Part shown: positions 27,465-36,579 of the stretch, in pieces | Layout: each line of letters begins with the position of its first letter | Numbering within the stretch: position 1 is the stretch's first letter | Source of the DNA: Pseudopedobacter alpinus | GTDB lineage: Bacteria; Bacteroidota; Bacteroidia; Sphingobacteriales; Sphingobacteriaceae | Direction: 5' to 3' | Assembly (NCBI RefSeq): GCF_042684645.1 | Contig: NZ_JBHULV010000038.1 | Span: 1 to 64,000 of the forward strand | DNA length: 64,000 bases | Notes under the pieces: generated by a model | Seen by the model: the letters and a program-made list of their open reading frames with translations, nothing else | The model's database searches: none | What the model was told of the DNA's origin: nothing | Made by a program: the position numbers and the translations under genes

Positions 27465-27806
27465 TTAAGACGCAAAGCTTAAAACATGTTGTGATAAACG
27501 TACGTTTGGTATGATATGTTCATGCTTTAAAGCCATTGTTAAATCTGTCCAATCAGTATTAACTGCTCTTACAACCTTTTCTTTTTGGCGACGTGTAAAA
27601 CTGTTAATTAAATTAAAACGGATAGATGCACTTGCTTCATCTTTTAATTCTTCAAAATAAACTAAACGAGTAAGCTGATTGCTATTATCAAAACAAAGGC
27701 TTGGCATTTTTTTATAAAAATCCATGGTTTTCAAAATATCCGCACTTAAGCCTACATGCAAGTTATTTCTGTTTCTATCTGTAACTATAAATATGTACTT
27801 TTTCAT
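27465..27806 (-). CDS. GIY-YIG-like small protein with a degenerate active site
   Basis: The 113-residue product aligns by eye with short GIY-YIG nuclease family proteins. YIFIVTDRNRNNLHVGLSADI corresponds to their YIYIxTN...LYVGVTNDL start, and RQKEKVVRAVNTDWTDL to the conserved KKxxLIExxNPxWxDL end. The expected YxG tyrosine is His, the arginine after NDL is missing (LKTMDFYK), and the family glutamate position is not evident. The protein is therefore probably not a nuclease. It is divergent from the LexA-like regulator, with operator-like palindromes between them. The family reading is moderately sure; the loss of catalysis is inferred. Confidence 0.6.
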   Translation of the reverse strand: MKKYIFIVTDRNRNNLHVGLSADILKTMDFYKKMPSLCFDNSNQLTRLVYFEELKDEASASIRFNLINSFTRRQKEKVVRAVNTDWTDLTMALKHEHIIPNVRLSQHVLSFAS

Positions 27807-27858
27807 CTTTTGCTTTTCTTTTATTTGTTAATAACCTGCTCTTTTTCGCAACAATAAA

Positions 27859-27878
27859 AAATGATTTAAAAATCATTT
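27859..27878. promoter_or_regulatory. Inverted repeat in the divergent promoter region
   Basis: AAATGATT (27859-27866) and AATCATTT (27871-27878) form a perfect 8+8 palindrome around TAAA, between the divergent GIY-YIG-like and LexA-like genes. It is a candidate operator for the helix-turn-helix regulator. Confidence 0.45.
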
Positions 27879-27920
27879 CATTTAATTAAAAATATTTTAC
27901 TAATTTTATGAGCATAAAAA

Positions 27921-27937
27921 TACTAATAATTTTAGTA
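27921..27937. promoter_or_regulatory. Second palindrome before the LexA-like regulator
   Basis: TACTAA (27921-27926) and TTAGTA (27932-27937) flank a 5-base centre, 21 bases before the regulator start. A related TACTAATTTTA stands just upstream at 27898. This suggests autoregulation. Confidence 0.4.
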
Positions 27938-27958
27938 AAAACAAATAATTTTTTTGAA

Positions 27959-28735
27959 ATGGGAAAAATATCCGAAAACATTAAATACTTAAGAAAGAAA
28001 AAAGGCTATACACAACAGCAATTTGCTGACGTAATGGAAATTAAAAGATCTTTAGTTGGCGCTTATGAAGAAGAGCGAGCGGACCCTAAGTATGAGCTTT
28101 TAAAGAAATTTGCCGATTTTTTTGAATTGAGTATAGATGATTTAATAAACGAAAAAATTGACGCCAACTGGAAACCTAAGCCAAAGGGCGATGCTTCTAA
28201 CGTAAGAGTTTTAAGTATAACTGTTGATAAAGACGACAACGAGAATATAGAATTAGTACCGGTAAAAGCAAGTGCGGGTTATTTAAATGGTTATAGCGAC
28301 CCAGAATTTGTAGCCGCTTTACCTAAATTTTCTTTACCTATGTTTAACCAAGGTACTTACAGGGCTTTTGAAATAAAAGGCGACTCTATGTTACCACTGC
28401 CTTCTGGTGCTATTATTATATCTGAGTATGTAGAAAATTGGAACGATTTAAAAGTTGGCGAAACAGCAATTGTAATTAGTAATAATGATGGCGTTGTATA
28501 TAAAAGGATAGGTTCTAAAATTAAGCAGGATAAAGGACTAAAACTAGTTTCAGATAATCAAGTTTATGATCCTTATTATGTAAATGCTGATGAAATTTTG
28601 GAAATATGGAAAGCAAAAGCTTTTATTTCTACAGAATTACCACAACCAACACCAGAACCAACCATGGAAAGCTTAACTTCTATGATGGCGCAAATGCAAA
28701 GATCAATTAGCCAATTACAACACGATAAAAATTAA
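27959..28735 (+). CDS. XRE-family regulator with S24/LexA-type autocleavage domain
   Basis: The 258-residue product combines a Cro/C1 helix-turn-helix (NIKYLRKKKGYTQQQFADVM...KRSLVGAYEEERADP) and a C-terminal peptidase S24 domain. The catalytic Ser143 lies in KGDSMLPL and the Lys182 in VVYKRIG. A LexA/UmuD-type Ala-Gly cleavage pair is present at about 106-107 (KASAGYLNGY). The open frame begins at 27908, but the ATG at 27959 gives the standard MGKISENIKYLRKKKG start. It could be a stress- or DNA-damage-responsive repressor that cleaves itself. The divergent neighbour and two palindromes suggest local autoregulation. Confidence 0.85.
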   Translation: MGKISENIKYLRKKKGYTQQQFADVMEIKRSLVGAYEEERADPKYELLKKFADFFELSIDDLINEKIDANWKPKPKGDASNVRVLSITVDKDDNENIELVPVKASAGYLNGYSDPEFVAALPKFSLPMFNQGTYRAFEIKGDSMLPLPSGAIIISEYVENWNDLKVGETAIVISNNDGVVYKRIGSKIKQDKGLKLVSDNQVYDPYYVNADEILEIWKAKAFISTELPQPTPEPTMESLTSMMAQMQRSISQLQHDKN

Positions 28736-28797
28736 TGTTTTTTTCATTAAACCTTTTAAATATTAATTAATCATAACGATATAAACTAAAAAATAAG

Positions 28798-29145
28798 ATG
28801 AAAAAATATCTTTTATCAATTGCGCTATTAGTAGCTGTAAGTGCAACAAGTTTTGCGCAACAAAAATCAGCAGAAGACAGAGCTAAAAAAACTACAGAAA
28901 CAATGGATACCAATCTTACGTTAACTGCTGAGCAAAAAACTAAAATTTATGACGCCAACGTAGAGAAAATTAAAGCTACAGATGCTTTAAAATTAGTTGC
29001 AGGTGAAGGAAACAAACCTGATGCTGAAAAAATGAAAGCTGTAAACAAAAAATTTAACGATGTTGTTAAAGCAACATTAACAGAAGAACAAAAAGCTAAA
29101 ATGGCAGAGATGAAGGCTCAAAATGCTAAACCAAAAGAAAACTAA
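28798..29145 (+). CDS. Small periplasmic Spy/CpxP-like helical protein
   Basis: The 115-residue product has a signal peptide ending TSFAQ and a charged helical mature part with repeated AEQKTKIYD / EEQKAKMAEMK segments, as in small Bacteroidota periplasmic proteins with LTxEQ motifs (LTLTAEQKTK and ATLTEEQKAK). A chaperone-like role is possible by analogy only. It is a single gene closed by a strong terminator. Confidence 0.7.
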   Translation: MKKYLLSIALLVAVSATSFAQQKSAEDRAKKTTETMDTNLTLTAEQKTKIYDANVEKIKATDALKLVAGEGNKPDAEKMKAVNKKFNDVVKATLTEEQKAKMAEMKAQNAKPKEN

Positions 29146-29160
29146 TATTTCTTAAGGAAT

Positions 29161-29203
29161 AAAAAATTGGGGTTGATTTTAAAAAATCAACCCCAATTTT
29201 TTT
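29161..29203. terminator. Strong bidirectional terminator
   Basis: A perfect stem with core AATTGGGGTTGATT (29165-29178) pairs with 29185-29198, with A and T runs on both sides. It serves the plus-strand small protein gene and the minus-strand E2 gene. Confidence 0.93.
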
Positions 29204-29211
29204 ATGGATAT

Positions 29212-30555
29212 TTAAATTTCTCTATTAATATCCCAAGCTTCTAAATAATCAGCTACTCTTTTAACAAAAGTACCACCTAAAGCACCGTCAACAACTCTAT
29301 GGTCATAAGATAAAGAAAGGAACATCATGTGTCTAATCGCAATTACATCTCCAAGTTCTGTTTCTAATACTGCTACTTTCTTTTTTATAGCACCAACAGC
29401 CAAAACAGCAACCTGCGGTTGATTAATAATTGGTGTGCCCATTATATTGCCAAAAGTACCAACATTAGTTAAAGTAAAAGTACCACCTTGTATTTCATCT
29501 GGTTGTAACTTATTTATTCTGGCCCTGTTAGCTAAATCATTTACACTTTTTGTTAAACCAACTAAATTTAACTGGTCAGCACTTTTTATTACTGGTACAA
29601 TTAAATTACCACTTGGTAAAGCTGCTGCCATACCAATATTTATATTTTTCTTTTTGATAATTTGTGTTCCGCTAACAGAAACATTAATCATTGGCATATC
29701 CTTAATTGCTTTAGCTACAGCCTCTACGAAAATTGGAGTAAAGGTGATTTTTTCTCCTTCTCTTTTTTCGAAAGCGTTTTTAACTTTATTACGCCATAAA
29801 ACCATATTGGTAACATCGGCTTCAACAAAAGAAGTTACATGTGCTGCTGTATGCTTGCTATGAACCATGTGCTCGGCTATTAGCTTACGCATTCTGTCCA
29901 TTTCAATAATCTCATCGGCACCGCTTGTGGTAATAGCTGGTTTTTTTATTGGTTCTGCCGCTATAATTGGTGCTGCTGGTGCTGATACTGTTTTTTCGGA
30001 ATTTGGAGTTTGCTCAGTTGCTTTTGCTGAAGAATTTATTCCAGTTTTTGACGCTATGTAACCGAATAAATCATCTTTAGTTACTCGGCCTTCGCTCCCA
30101 CTTCCAGTAATATTATCAAGTTCTGTTACACTTATACCTTCTTGTTGTGCAATGCTTTTAACCAAAGGCGAGTAAAATTTTTCGGAAGTACTAAAATCAG
30201 TTGATTTATTTTCAACTTTTTCAGTTTTTTCTTCTGGCACAAAAGGCACTTCATCTACTGCAATTTCTGGTTCGGTAACATCAGATGCAACTTCTTTAGC
30301 TTGTTCTTCGGCACCTTCAATTTCTATAATCGCTATTACATCGCCAACTTGCGCTACATCATTTTCTTGAAAAAGTTGTTTAACTAACTTACCTGTTACC
30401 GGAGAAGGAACTTCAGAATCTACCTTATCAGTAGCTATTTCTAAAATGGTATCATCAATATTAATGGTGTCTCCAATATTTTTTTCCCATCTTATAATTG
30501 TTGCTTCTGCAACACTTTCCCCCATTTTAGGTAATAATAGTTCGTATTGAGCCAT
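29212..30555 (-). CDS. 2-oxo acid dehydrogenase E2 (dihydrolipoyl acyltransferase)
   Basis: Core acyltransferase of a 2-oxo acid dehydrogenase complex. An N-terminal lipoyl domain carries the lipoylated Lys44 in EIATDKVDSEVPS. A flexible linker, a peripheral subunit-binding domain (SPLVKSIAQQEGISVTELD ... GRVTKDDLFGYI), an Ala/Pro-rich linker and the catalytic domain ending with HRVVDGALGG follow. The TDKVDSEV lipoyl type and overall sequence fit the branched-chain/pyruvate-type E2 of Bacteroidota; the substrate cannot be decided. E1 and E3 are not adjacent. It depends on lipoate; lipA is at 54695. Confidence 0.92.
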   Translation of the reverse strand: MAQYELLLPKMGESVAEATIIRWEKNIGDTINIDDTILEIATDKVDSEVPSPVTGKLVKQLFQENDVAQVGDVIAIIEIEGAEEQAKEVASDVTEPEIAVDEVPFVPEEKTEKVENKSTDFSTSEKFYSPLVKSIAQQEGISVTELDNITGSGSEGRVTKDDLFGYIASKTGINSSAKATEQTPNSEKTVSAPAAPIIAAEPIKKPAITTSGADEIIEMDRMRKLIAEHMVHSKHTAAHVTSFVEADVTNMVLWRNKVKNAFEKREGEKITFTPIFVEAVAKAIKDMPMINVSVSGTQIIKKKNINIGMAAALPSGNLIVPVIKSADQLNLVGLTKSVNDLANRARINKLQPDEIQGGTFTLTNVGTFGNIMGTPIINQPQVAVLAVGAIKKKVAVLETELGDVIAIRHMMFLSLSYDHRVVDGALGGTFVKRVADYLEAWDINREI

Positions 30556-30721
30556 AAATTTTTTTATGTGATTTAAACAAATTTAACAATATAATGCAGT
30601 TTACCTTAATAAACTGCTAACTGATGTTTGTAAAAATAATGATTAAAATTAGAGATTGTTTTACTAAAACATAAAGAAATTGATAAAGTAAAAAAAATAA
30701 ATAGGTAAAAAAACCACCTAA

Positions 30722-31981
30722 TTATGAAGCAGCTTCTGTATTTTCTTTCAATAATCTAAACAGCATGGTAAAAGCTGCCATTACAGATCTTTCTATGTTT
30801 TGAGTACGTTTATTACCAAAAGTAAATTTCTTAGCAACGGTTTTTTCTTTATTTGCAACTGCTATCCAAACTGTACCAACAGGTTTTTCTAAAGTGCCGC
30901 CACTTGGCCCAGCAATACCACTTACCGCAATACTATAATCTGTCTCAAAATTCTTAATTGCTCCCCTAGCCATTTCTTCAATCGTTGGTTCACTAACGGC
31001 ACCAAAGTTTTCTAAAGTTTCAGGCTTTACGTCCAGTAGCTTTATTTTTAATCCATTAGAATAAACTACACCACCACCCATAAAAACTGATGAACTGCCC
31101 GTATGTTGCGTTAACATTTTAGCTACTGCACCACCAGTGCAACTCTCTGCAACAGATAGCGTTAAACCCTTACTTTCCATTAAATTTAAAATCACCTTTT
31201 CTATGGGTAAATCTTCTTTTGCCACCCAATGATTTGGAATGGTATCAATTATTTTTTGAGTATAAGCTTTAACTTCTTCAATAATTTGTGGTGATGCGTG
31301 TTCTAAAGTGCTTAATCTTAAACGCACTGAGCCTAATTTTGGTAAGTAAGCCAACTTTATATAAGCCGGTAAACTATCCTCTATAGCCTCTAATTTTTCA
31401 GCTAAAAAAGATTCGCCGACACCTGCTGTTAAAATAGTTTGATGATAAACAGCTGGTAAATTATATTTTTCTTGTATCAAAGGAATAACAGAACTCGACA
31501 TGATATTCTTCATCTCATAAGGTACGCCTGGCATAGAAATAAAAATTTTATCGGCTTTTTTAAAAAGCATTGCTGGCGCAGTACCTTGCGGGTTTAGTAT
31601 TACTTTGCAACAAGTAGGCACCATTGCTTGCTGTATATTCACAGCTAATAAAGGTGCATTGTACTTTGCAAAAATACCTTCTACAATTGCCAAAGTAGGT
31701 TTATGCATTACAAACTCATCGCAATTAAAATATTTAGCTAAAGTTTTTTTTGTAATATCATCTTTTGTTGGTCCTAAACCACCGGTAATTAAAATGATAT
31801 CAGCTCTCTTTTCAGCTTCTTGCAAAGCTTCAACTATGTGGCTTACATCATCAGAAACAGAACTTATCTGTTTTATTTTTATGCCTATTTTATTGAGTTC
31901 GGCGGCCATCCAGGCCGAGTTGGTATCAACAATTTGACCTATTAAAATCTCATCGCCAATGGTAATTAATTCTGCTAACAT
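30722..31981 (-). CDS. cinA: CinA-family protein (MoaB-like plus NMN deamidase domains)
   Basis: Full-length 419-residue CinA: an N-terminal MoaB/MogA-like domain (AELITIGDEILIGQIVDTNS, ITGGLGPTKDDITK) and a C-terminal CinA domain (SVAESCTGGAVAKMLT ... AVSGIAGPSGGT) which in other bacteria deamidates NMN in the pyridine nucleotide cycle. The competence name is historical. It starts 1 base after the lptD stop, so it is probably in the lptD operon. Confidence 0.94.
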   Translation of the reverse strand: MLAELITIGDEILIGQIVDTNSAWMAAELNKIGIKIKQISSVSDDVSHIVEALQEAEKRADIILITGGLGPTKDDITKKTLAKYFNCDEFVMHKPTLAIVEGIFAKYNAPLLAVNIQQAMVPTCCKVILNPQGTAPAMLFKKADKIFISMPGVPYEMKNIMSSSVIPLIQEKYNLPAVYHQTILTAGVGESFLAEKLEAIEDSLPAYIKLAYLPKLGSVRLRLSTLEHASPQIIEEVKAYTQKIIDTIPNHWVAKEDLPIEKVILNLMESKGLTLSVAESCTGGAVAKMLTQHTGSSSVFMGGGVVYSNGLKIKLLDVKPETLENFGAVSEPTIEEMARGAIKNFETDYSIAVSGIAGPSGGTLEKPVGTVWIAVANKEKTVAKKFTFGNKRTQNIERSVMAAFTMLFRLLKENTEAAS

Positions 31982-31982
31982 G

Positions 31983-34649
31983 TTAAAACTGATTATAGAA
32001 ATTTCTTCTTTTGCTTAATTTTAAATCTTGTAAAATAGAAGACTTCACTCTTAAATCTACACTGTAACTTTGAAATGGTCCAAAAGGTATCCAACTCACA
32101 GACATATCCCAGCAATGTAAATCTCTGTAAATAGAAAATGATGTTAAACTAATAGCTTTGTTGTTAAAATCATAACCTGTGTTAAACTGTACTTTCCATT
32201 TTGGTGTTAAATTAAAATCTCCGTTAGCACTTAACGTTTGAATGAGTGCTTTTGTTAGGCCAGAGTTAGAATAATTAAAATTATAGAAAAAACTTAAATT
32301 CCACGGAATACTAAAATCCACAAATGCGTTTGCATTTCTATTAATTTGTTGTAACTGTGCTGCCTGTTGGCTGTTTACTCTGTTAAACAAATCACTGTTA
32401 TCATTCCCGGGTGGGTTGTTACTTTTATTGTTTTTACCTAAAGAGTTAGAATTTAAGCTATAATCAAAAGAAAAGTTGAAATTTGTTAGCGTTGGTAACT
32501 TACCATCCTGCCAGGTATATCTATCAATATTTCTTCCAATAACTCGTCCGCTTTCTATTTCAGTTAAAAAAACATAAGGATTTAATGACCCAGAAAAGCT
32601 AACTCCTAACTTTTCTGTAAAAAATGTTCGTCCTCCAAAACTTAGCTGAGACAGTTTTAAACTATCAGCAACAAAATTATAGGAACCATTTATAGATAAA
32701 CCTTGAAGAATAGGAATTTTTTTAACACCGTTGTTTGTGGTGTCTTTAGAATCTCTAACCTTAATTTCTATGTTATTTTCTAAACCAAAATTAATGGCTG
32801 CACTTTTACCATTACCTGGCCCTCCGTACAAACTGTTTTCAAAAATAGAATAAGCCGTTCTTGCACCAAATTGATTGCTTTGCAAGCTGTCATAATACCC
32901 ATATTTAGCCTGCCCAAAATCTGGACGATAAGAAAAACCAACATTTGGTGTTAGCACATGCCTTATAGCCATTAAGTTACCTTTCTTAAAATTAACAATA
33001 CCGTAAATTTTGGTATTTAAGCTACCACCTACACTATATTCGGATGCTCTTCTAAAACCTGGAATGGTATCAATAGCGATAGAATCTATAGTACCAGTTG
33101 GTGTTGGCCTTGCTAAATAGCTTTTTCTAATGGTTTGAAAATACCATTTTTCGCTGTAGTTTATATTTTGGCTAAACTGAAAGTATTTCAAAACTTTTGA
33201 CGACATAGAAATGGGAATATTATGTTGAACTCCACTTCTTACTTTGCTTAAACTTTCACTTCTAAAAAGCAAAGAATCTATTGTATTTAATTGATTATCT
33301 GCTTGCAAAGCATAACCTACTGCAATTCTTTGAAACCACTTTTGCTCTCCAATTCTATCTTTAGAGTCAAATGGGTTTAAAGTTGTCATGCTAAAATTTA
33401 AACTTGGTAAGTTTAATGATACTAAACCAGATGTTAAATCTTGACTATGGGTTAAAGCTGTACTTAAACTAAATGGAGAGTTTGCCCAGTTTTTACTGTA
33501 AGATATACTAGAGCTTAATTGATTTTGCACAATTTGCTGATAGCTAGAACCGGGTAAATTTCTAAAAGCTCCTCTTGTACTTGCATTTACAGAAGCACCA
33601 AAATTAGTACCTGGGCGGGCATTTGCATTTTGAGTATGTGACCATCTTATCTGGAAATCTTTTGTTGGATTTTCAAATTCTTCTGTGCCTTCTACCCCAA
33701 ACTTACGTGATGAATAAGAAAAGAAAATATTTCCATTATACTTATACCTTTTAGTGTACCTACTGGCAACATTTGCTTCATAAGATCCTTTTGAAAAAAC
33801 ACCGCCCTTTAATGTTAAATCCCAAAAGTCGTTTAAACCGATGTAATAGCCGAAATCTCTTAAGAAAAACCCTAATGTTGGGTCTTCACCAACTTGTGGT
33901 AACAAAATACCCGATGCTCTTTTATTTGGTTTAGGGAAAAAGCCAAATGGAATTATAAATGGCAAAGGAACATCTTCAATAACCATATAAGCTGGCCCAG
34001 TTACTATCTGGTTTTCTGTTGCAATACCTTTTGTAATAATGATACCAAAATGTTGATGTGGAGATGGCAAATTACAAGTAGAATAAGTTACATCTTTTAA
34101 GTGAACCTCATTATTTACTTGCTTTTTTATTTTTCCACCGGTAATATAGCCACCGTCTTGTTCAGAGTACACTTGAAATATTTTACCTTTCGAGGTTTTA
34201 AAATTATAGAAAACAGAATCGGCGGTAAGTGCACCTTGTGATGGATCTTTAAAAATAGGTAAGCCAGAAAAACGACCTAAAGAATCTGTTATTCCTTTTG
34301 CAAATATGGTATTGTCTTTATAATTTATCTTTATATAACCTGCATCAATTTCTTTGTCTCCGTATGTAATTCTACCATTACCATACAAATACATCATATT
34401 GTTTTTTACATCGTAAAAAGAGGAATCAGAAGCTACTGCTTTAATTACGTCTGTTATTTCACCTTTCTTAGAATTTTTCTTTAAAGTATCCGTTTTAGGA
34501 GTAATTGTACTATCTGCAACTGCTATATTTTTTATTGTATCTTGCTGGTATAATACATTTGCTTTTGAAACAATGTTTACAAATAGTAAAGCACAAGTAA
34601 AAAATATATAGGTAAATTTCAAAATCAAAAAAGAATAATATTTTTGCAA
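31983..34649 (-). CDS. lptD: LptD-like LPS-assembly outer-membrane protein
   Basis: Large outer-membrane protein (888 residues) with a signal segment, an LptA/OstA-like beta-jellyroll N-terminal domain (MMYLYGNGRITYGDKEIDAG, YINYKDNTIF-type strands), and a long C-terminal barrel rich in alternating aromatic strands. In LPS transport LptD inserts LPS into the outer leaflet. Bacteroidota LptD sequences diverge strongly from E. coli; the assignment rests on the OstA domain and overall layout. It is divergent from the amidase gene 28 bases away. Confidence 0.82.
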   Translation of the reverse strand: MQKYYSFLILKFTYIFFTCALLFVNIVSKANVLYQQDTIKNIAVADSTITPKTDTLKKNSKKGEITDVIKAVASDSSFYDVKNNMMYLYGNGRITYGDKEIDAGYIKINYKDNTIFAKGITDSLGRFSGLPIFKDPSQGALTADSVFYNFKTSKGKIFQVYSEQDGGYITGGKIKKQVNNEVHLKDVTYSTCNLPSPHQHFGIIITKGIATENQIVTGPAYMVIEDVPLPFIIPFGFFPKPNKRASGILLPQVGEDPTLGFFLRDFGYYIGLNDFWDLTLKGGVFSKGSYEANVASRYTKRYKYNGNIFFSYSSRKFGVEGTEEFENPTKDFQIRWSHTQNANARPGTNFGASVNASTRGAFRNLPGSSYQQIVQNQLSSSISYSKNWANSPFSLSTALTHSQDLTSGLVSLNLPSLNFSMTTLNPFDSKDRIGEQKWFQRIAVGYALQADNQLNTIDSLLFRSESLSKVRSGVQHNIPISMSSKVLKYFQFSQNINYSEKWYFQTIRKSYLARPTPTGTIDSIAIDTIPGFRRASEYSVGGSLNTKIYGIVNFKKGNLMAIRHVLTPNVGFSYRPDFGQAKYGYYDSLQSNQFGARTAYSIFENSLYGGPGNGKSAAINFGLENNIEIKVRDSKDTTNNGVKKIPILQGLSINGSYNFVADSLKLSQLSFGGRTFFTEKLGVSFSGSLNPYVFLTEIESGRVIGRNIDRYTWQDGKLPTLTNFNFSFDYSLNSNSLGKNNKSNNPPGNDNSDLFNRVNSQQAAQLQQINRNANAFVDFSIPWNLSFFYNFNYSNSGLTKALIQTLSANGDFNLTPKWKVQFNTGYDFNNKAISLTSFSIYRDLHCWDMSVSWIPFGPFQSYSVDLRVKSSILQDLKLSKRRNFYNQF

Positions 34650-34677
34650 GCAAGTTTATCAAAAACGTCCAAAATTA

Positions 34678-35538
34678 ATGAAAATTACAACATCCAAAAG
34701 GTTTATTAAATGTTTAATACTAACAAGTTTTACTTTTTTTGTATTTAGCTCTTTAAAATCAGACATTAATGAGAATTATTTATCAACATCTACTAAAATA
34801 AAAACAATTGTTATAGATGCTGGACATGGAGGGGAAGATGGATCTACCCATGGTGCAATGTCTAAAGAAAAAAATGTTGCACTTGAAGTTGCTTTAAGAT
34901 TAGGAAAAACAATTGAAGAAAGACTACCTGACGTAAGAGTTGTTTACACCAGAAAAACAGATGTTTTTGTTAAATTATATGAAAGGATTAATTTAGCAAA
35001 CAAAGAAAAGGCAGATATTTTTATTTCTATACATTGTAATTCAATGCCTTTAATAAGACAGCGTTACGTTGTTAATGGTAAAGCTTATTATAGGAGCATA
35101 CCTAACCCCGTTACAAGAGGAACTGAAACTTTTGTTGCTGGTTTTAACAGATTAGCTGAGCAAGATGCTGCGGTAAGAGAAAATGCGTCTGTTCTTTTAG
35201 AAAAGGATTATAAAAGTAATTATGACGGTTTTGACCCTAATGACCCAGAAAGTTATATTATTTTTTCTTTAATGAAAAATGCTTTCAGAGATCAAAGCAT
35301 TAGATTGGCATCATTAGTGCAGGAAGAATACAAAAAATCTGGTAGAGTTGATAGAGGCGTTAAAGAACAAGGATTGGCCGTTTTACAAAGAGCTGGAATG
35401 CCTGCAATATTAACGGAAATTGGCTTTATCAGTAACCCAGAGGAAGAAAAATACATGAATTCTGAAGAGGGACAAAATGAAATTGTAGGTAACATTGTGA
35501 ATGCAATTGTGAACTACAAAAAAATGGTTGAGAACTAA
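34678..35538 (+). CDS. N-acetylmuramoyl-L-alanine amidase (Amidase_3)
   Basis: Zinc amidase that cleaves the bond between MurNAc and the peptide stem. An N-terminal signal/anchor segment precedes an Amidase_3 domain with the zinc ligands and catalytic Glu in the expected blocks: VIDAGHGGEDGS, SKEKNVALEVA, FISIHCNSMP and TEIGFISNPEEE. The length is normal for AmiC-type enzymes without an AMIN domain. The MlaD-family gene follows 28 bases later. Confidence 0.93.
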   Translation: MKITTSKRFIKCLILTSFTFFVFSSLKSDINENYLSTSTKIKTIVIDAGHGGEDGSTHGAMSKEKNVALEVALRLGKTIEERLPDVRVVYTRKTDVFVKLYERINLANKEKADIFISIHCNSMPLIRQRYVVNGKAYYRSIPNPVTRGTETFVAGFNRLAEQDAAVRENASVLLEKDYKSNYDGFDPNDPESYIIFSLMKNAFRDQSIRLASLVQEEYKKSGRVDRGVKEQGLAVLQRAGMPAILTEIGFISNPEEEKYMNSEEGQNEIVGNIVNAIVNYKKMVEN

Positions 35539-35566
35539 AAAAAATTAATTATTAAAATTTAAAGAT

Positions 35567-36511
35567 TTGAAAATTTCTAACGAAACCAAAGTTGGCATAT
35601 TAGCTTCAATTGCTATTGCTATTTTCATAATTGGTTATAACTTTTTAAAAGGAAACGATGTTTTCTCTAGTGAGAACGAGTTTTACGCCAAGTATGATAA
35701 AGTTGATGGTTTAGCCATCTCAAAACCTGTGTTGGTAAATGGTTACCAAATTGGCCGAGTGTCTTCATTAATATTACAAGCAAATGGTCAAATTTTAGTG
35801 CAATTTAAAGTTGACCCTAAGTATCAAATTCCAAGTAATACCATAGCAAGGCTTGAAAGTACTGATTTACTAGGAAGTAAGGCTGTAGTTTTTGATTTAG
35901 GTAATAGCTTAAAATATGCGATTGATGGTGACACATTAAATGCTAATGTACAAGCCAATATTATGGAACAAGTTGAACCTGTACAAAAAAAGGCTCAAAT
36001 GATTGTTTCAAGATTAGATTCTGTTTTAACATCTGTAAATTTAATTTTAAACCCAGATTTTCAGAAAAATATAAATAGAAGCTTTACCAGCATTGCCCGT
36101 ACTTTAGAAACTTTAGAATCTACATCTAAAACCGTAGATGGTGCTGTAGGTATTCAAGCAAGAAGAATTGATGTTATTTTAGCTAATGCAGAGTCAATTT
36201 CTAATAATTTAAAAAACAACAATGAAAAGATTACCTCAATGTTAAAAAACATGGATTCTTTTTCTACTCAGTTAGCTAACACAGATATTAAAACTACCAT
36301 TGATAACGCCAATAAAGCAGTAATGGAATTACAAACTAGTGTTAACAAAATAAACAGCGGAACAGGTTCTATTGCTTTATTATTAAACGATCAGAAGCTT
36401 TATGACAACCTTAATAACTCTGCAAAGAATTTAGATAATTTAATGATTGACGTAAAATCAAACCCTCAACGTTATGTAAGTTTCTCTATTTTTGGTGGAA
36501 GAAAAGATTAA
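35567..36511 (+). CDS. MlaD/MCE-domain protein
   Basis: Substrate-binding component of a lipid-transport ABC system at the inner membrane. One N-terminal transmembrane helix (VGILASIAIAIFIIGYNFL) is followed by a single MCE domain (EFYAKYDKVDGLAISKPVLVNG in two blocks, IPSNTIARLESTDLLGSKAV) and a long helical C-terminal tail. The start is a TTG; no in-frame ATG gives the normal N-terminus MKISNETKVGIL. The permease and ATPase (MlaE/F) are not in this window. Confidence 0.88.
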   Translation: MKISNETKVGILASIAIAIFIIGYNFLKGNDVFSSENEFYAKYDKVDGLAISKPVLVNGYQIGRVSSLILQANGQILVQFKVDPKYQIPSNTIARLESTDLLGSKAVVFDLGNSLKYAIDGDTLNANVQANIMEQVEPVQKKAQMIVSRLDSVLTSVNLILNPDFQKNINRSFTSIARTLETLESTSKTVDGAVGIQARRIDVILANAESISNNLKNNNEKITSMLKNMDSFSTQLANTDIKTTIDNANKAVMELQTSVNKINSGTGSIALLLNDQKLYDNLNNSAKNLDNLMIDVKSNPQRYVSFSIFGGRKD

Positions 36512-36534
36512 TTAAAAATATTAACATAAATTTT

Positions 36535-36567
36535 AAACGGAAAAAGCAACCCTTTTTCCGTTTTTTT
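36535..36567 (+). terminator. Terminator after the MlaD gene
   Basis: AAACGGAAAAAG (36535-36546) pairs perfectly with CTTTTTCCGTTT (36552-36563), followed by a T run to 36567. It lies directly before the acetyltransferase start, so that gene needs its own promoter or readthrough. Confidence 0.88.
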
Positions 36568-36579
36568 ATTCTTAAGAAA

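Noticed and set aside
27959..28735. Calling the S24 regulator LexA
   Set aside because: The DNA-binding domain is Cro/C1-type, not the LexA winged helix, so only the autocleavage domain is LexA-like.
29435..29863. Plus-strand hydrophobic frame inside the E2 gene
   Set aside because: Shadow frame: the hydrophobic pattern is the complement of the charged E2 catalytic domain; no promoter or family match.
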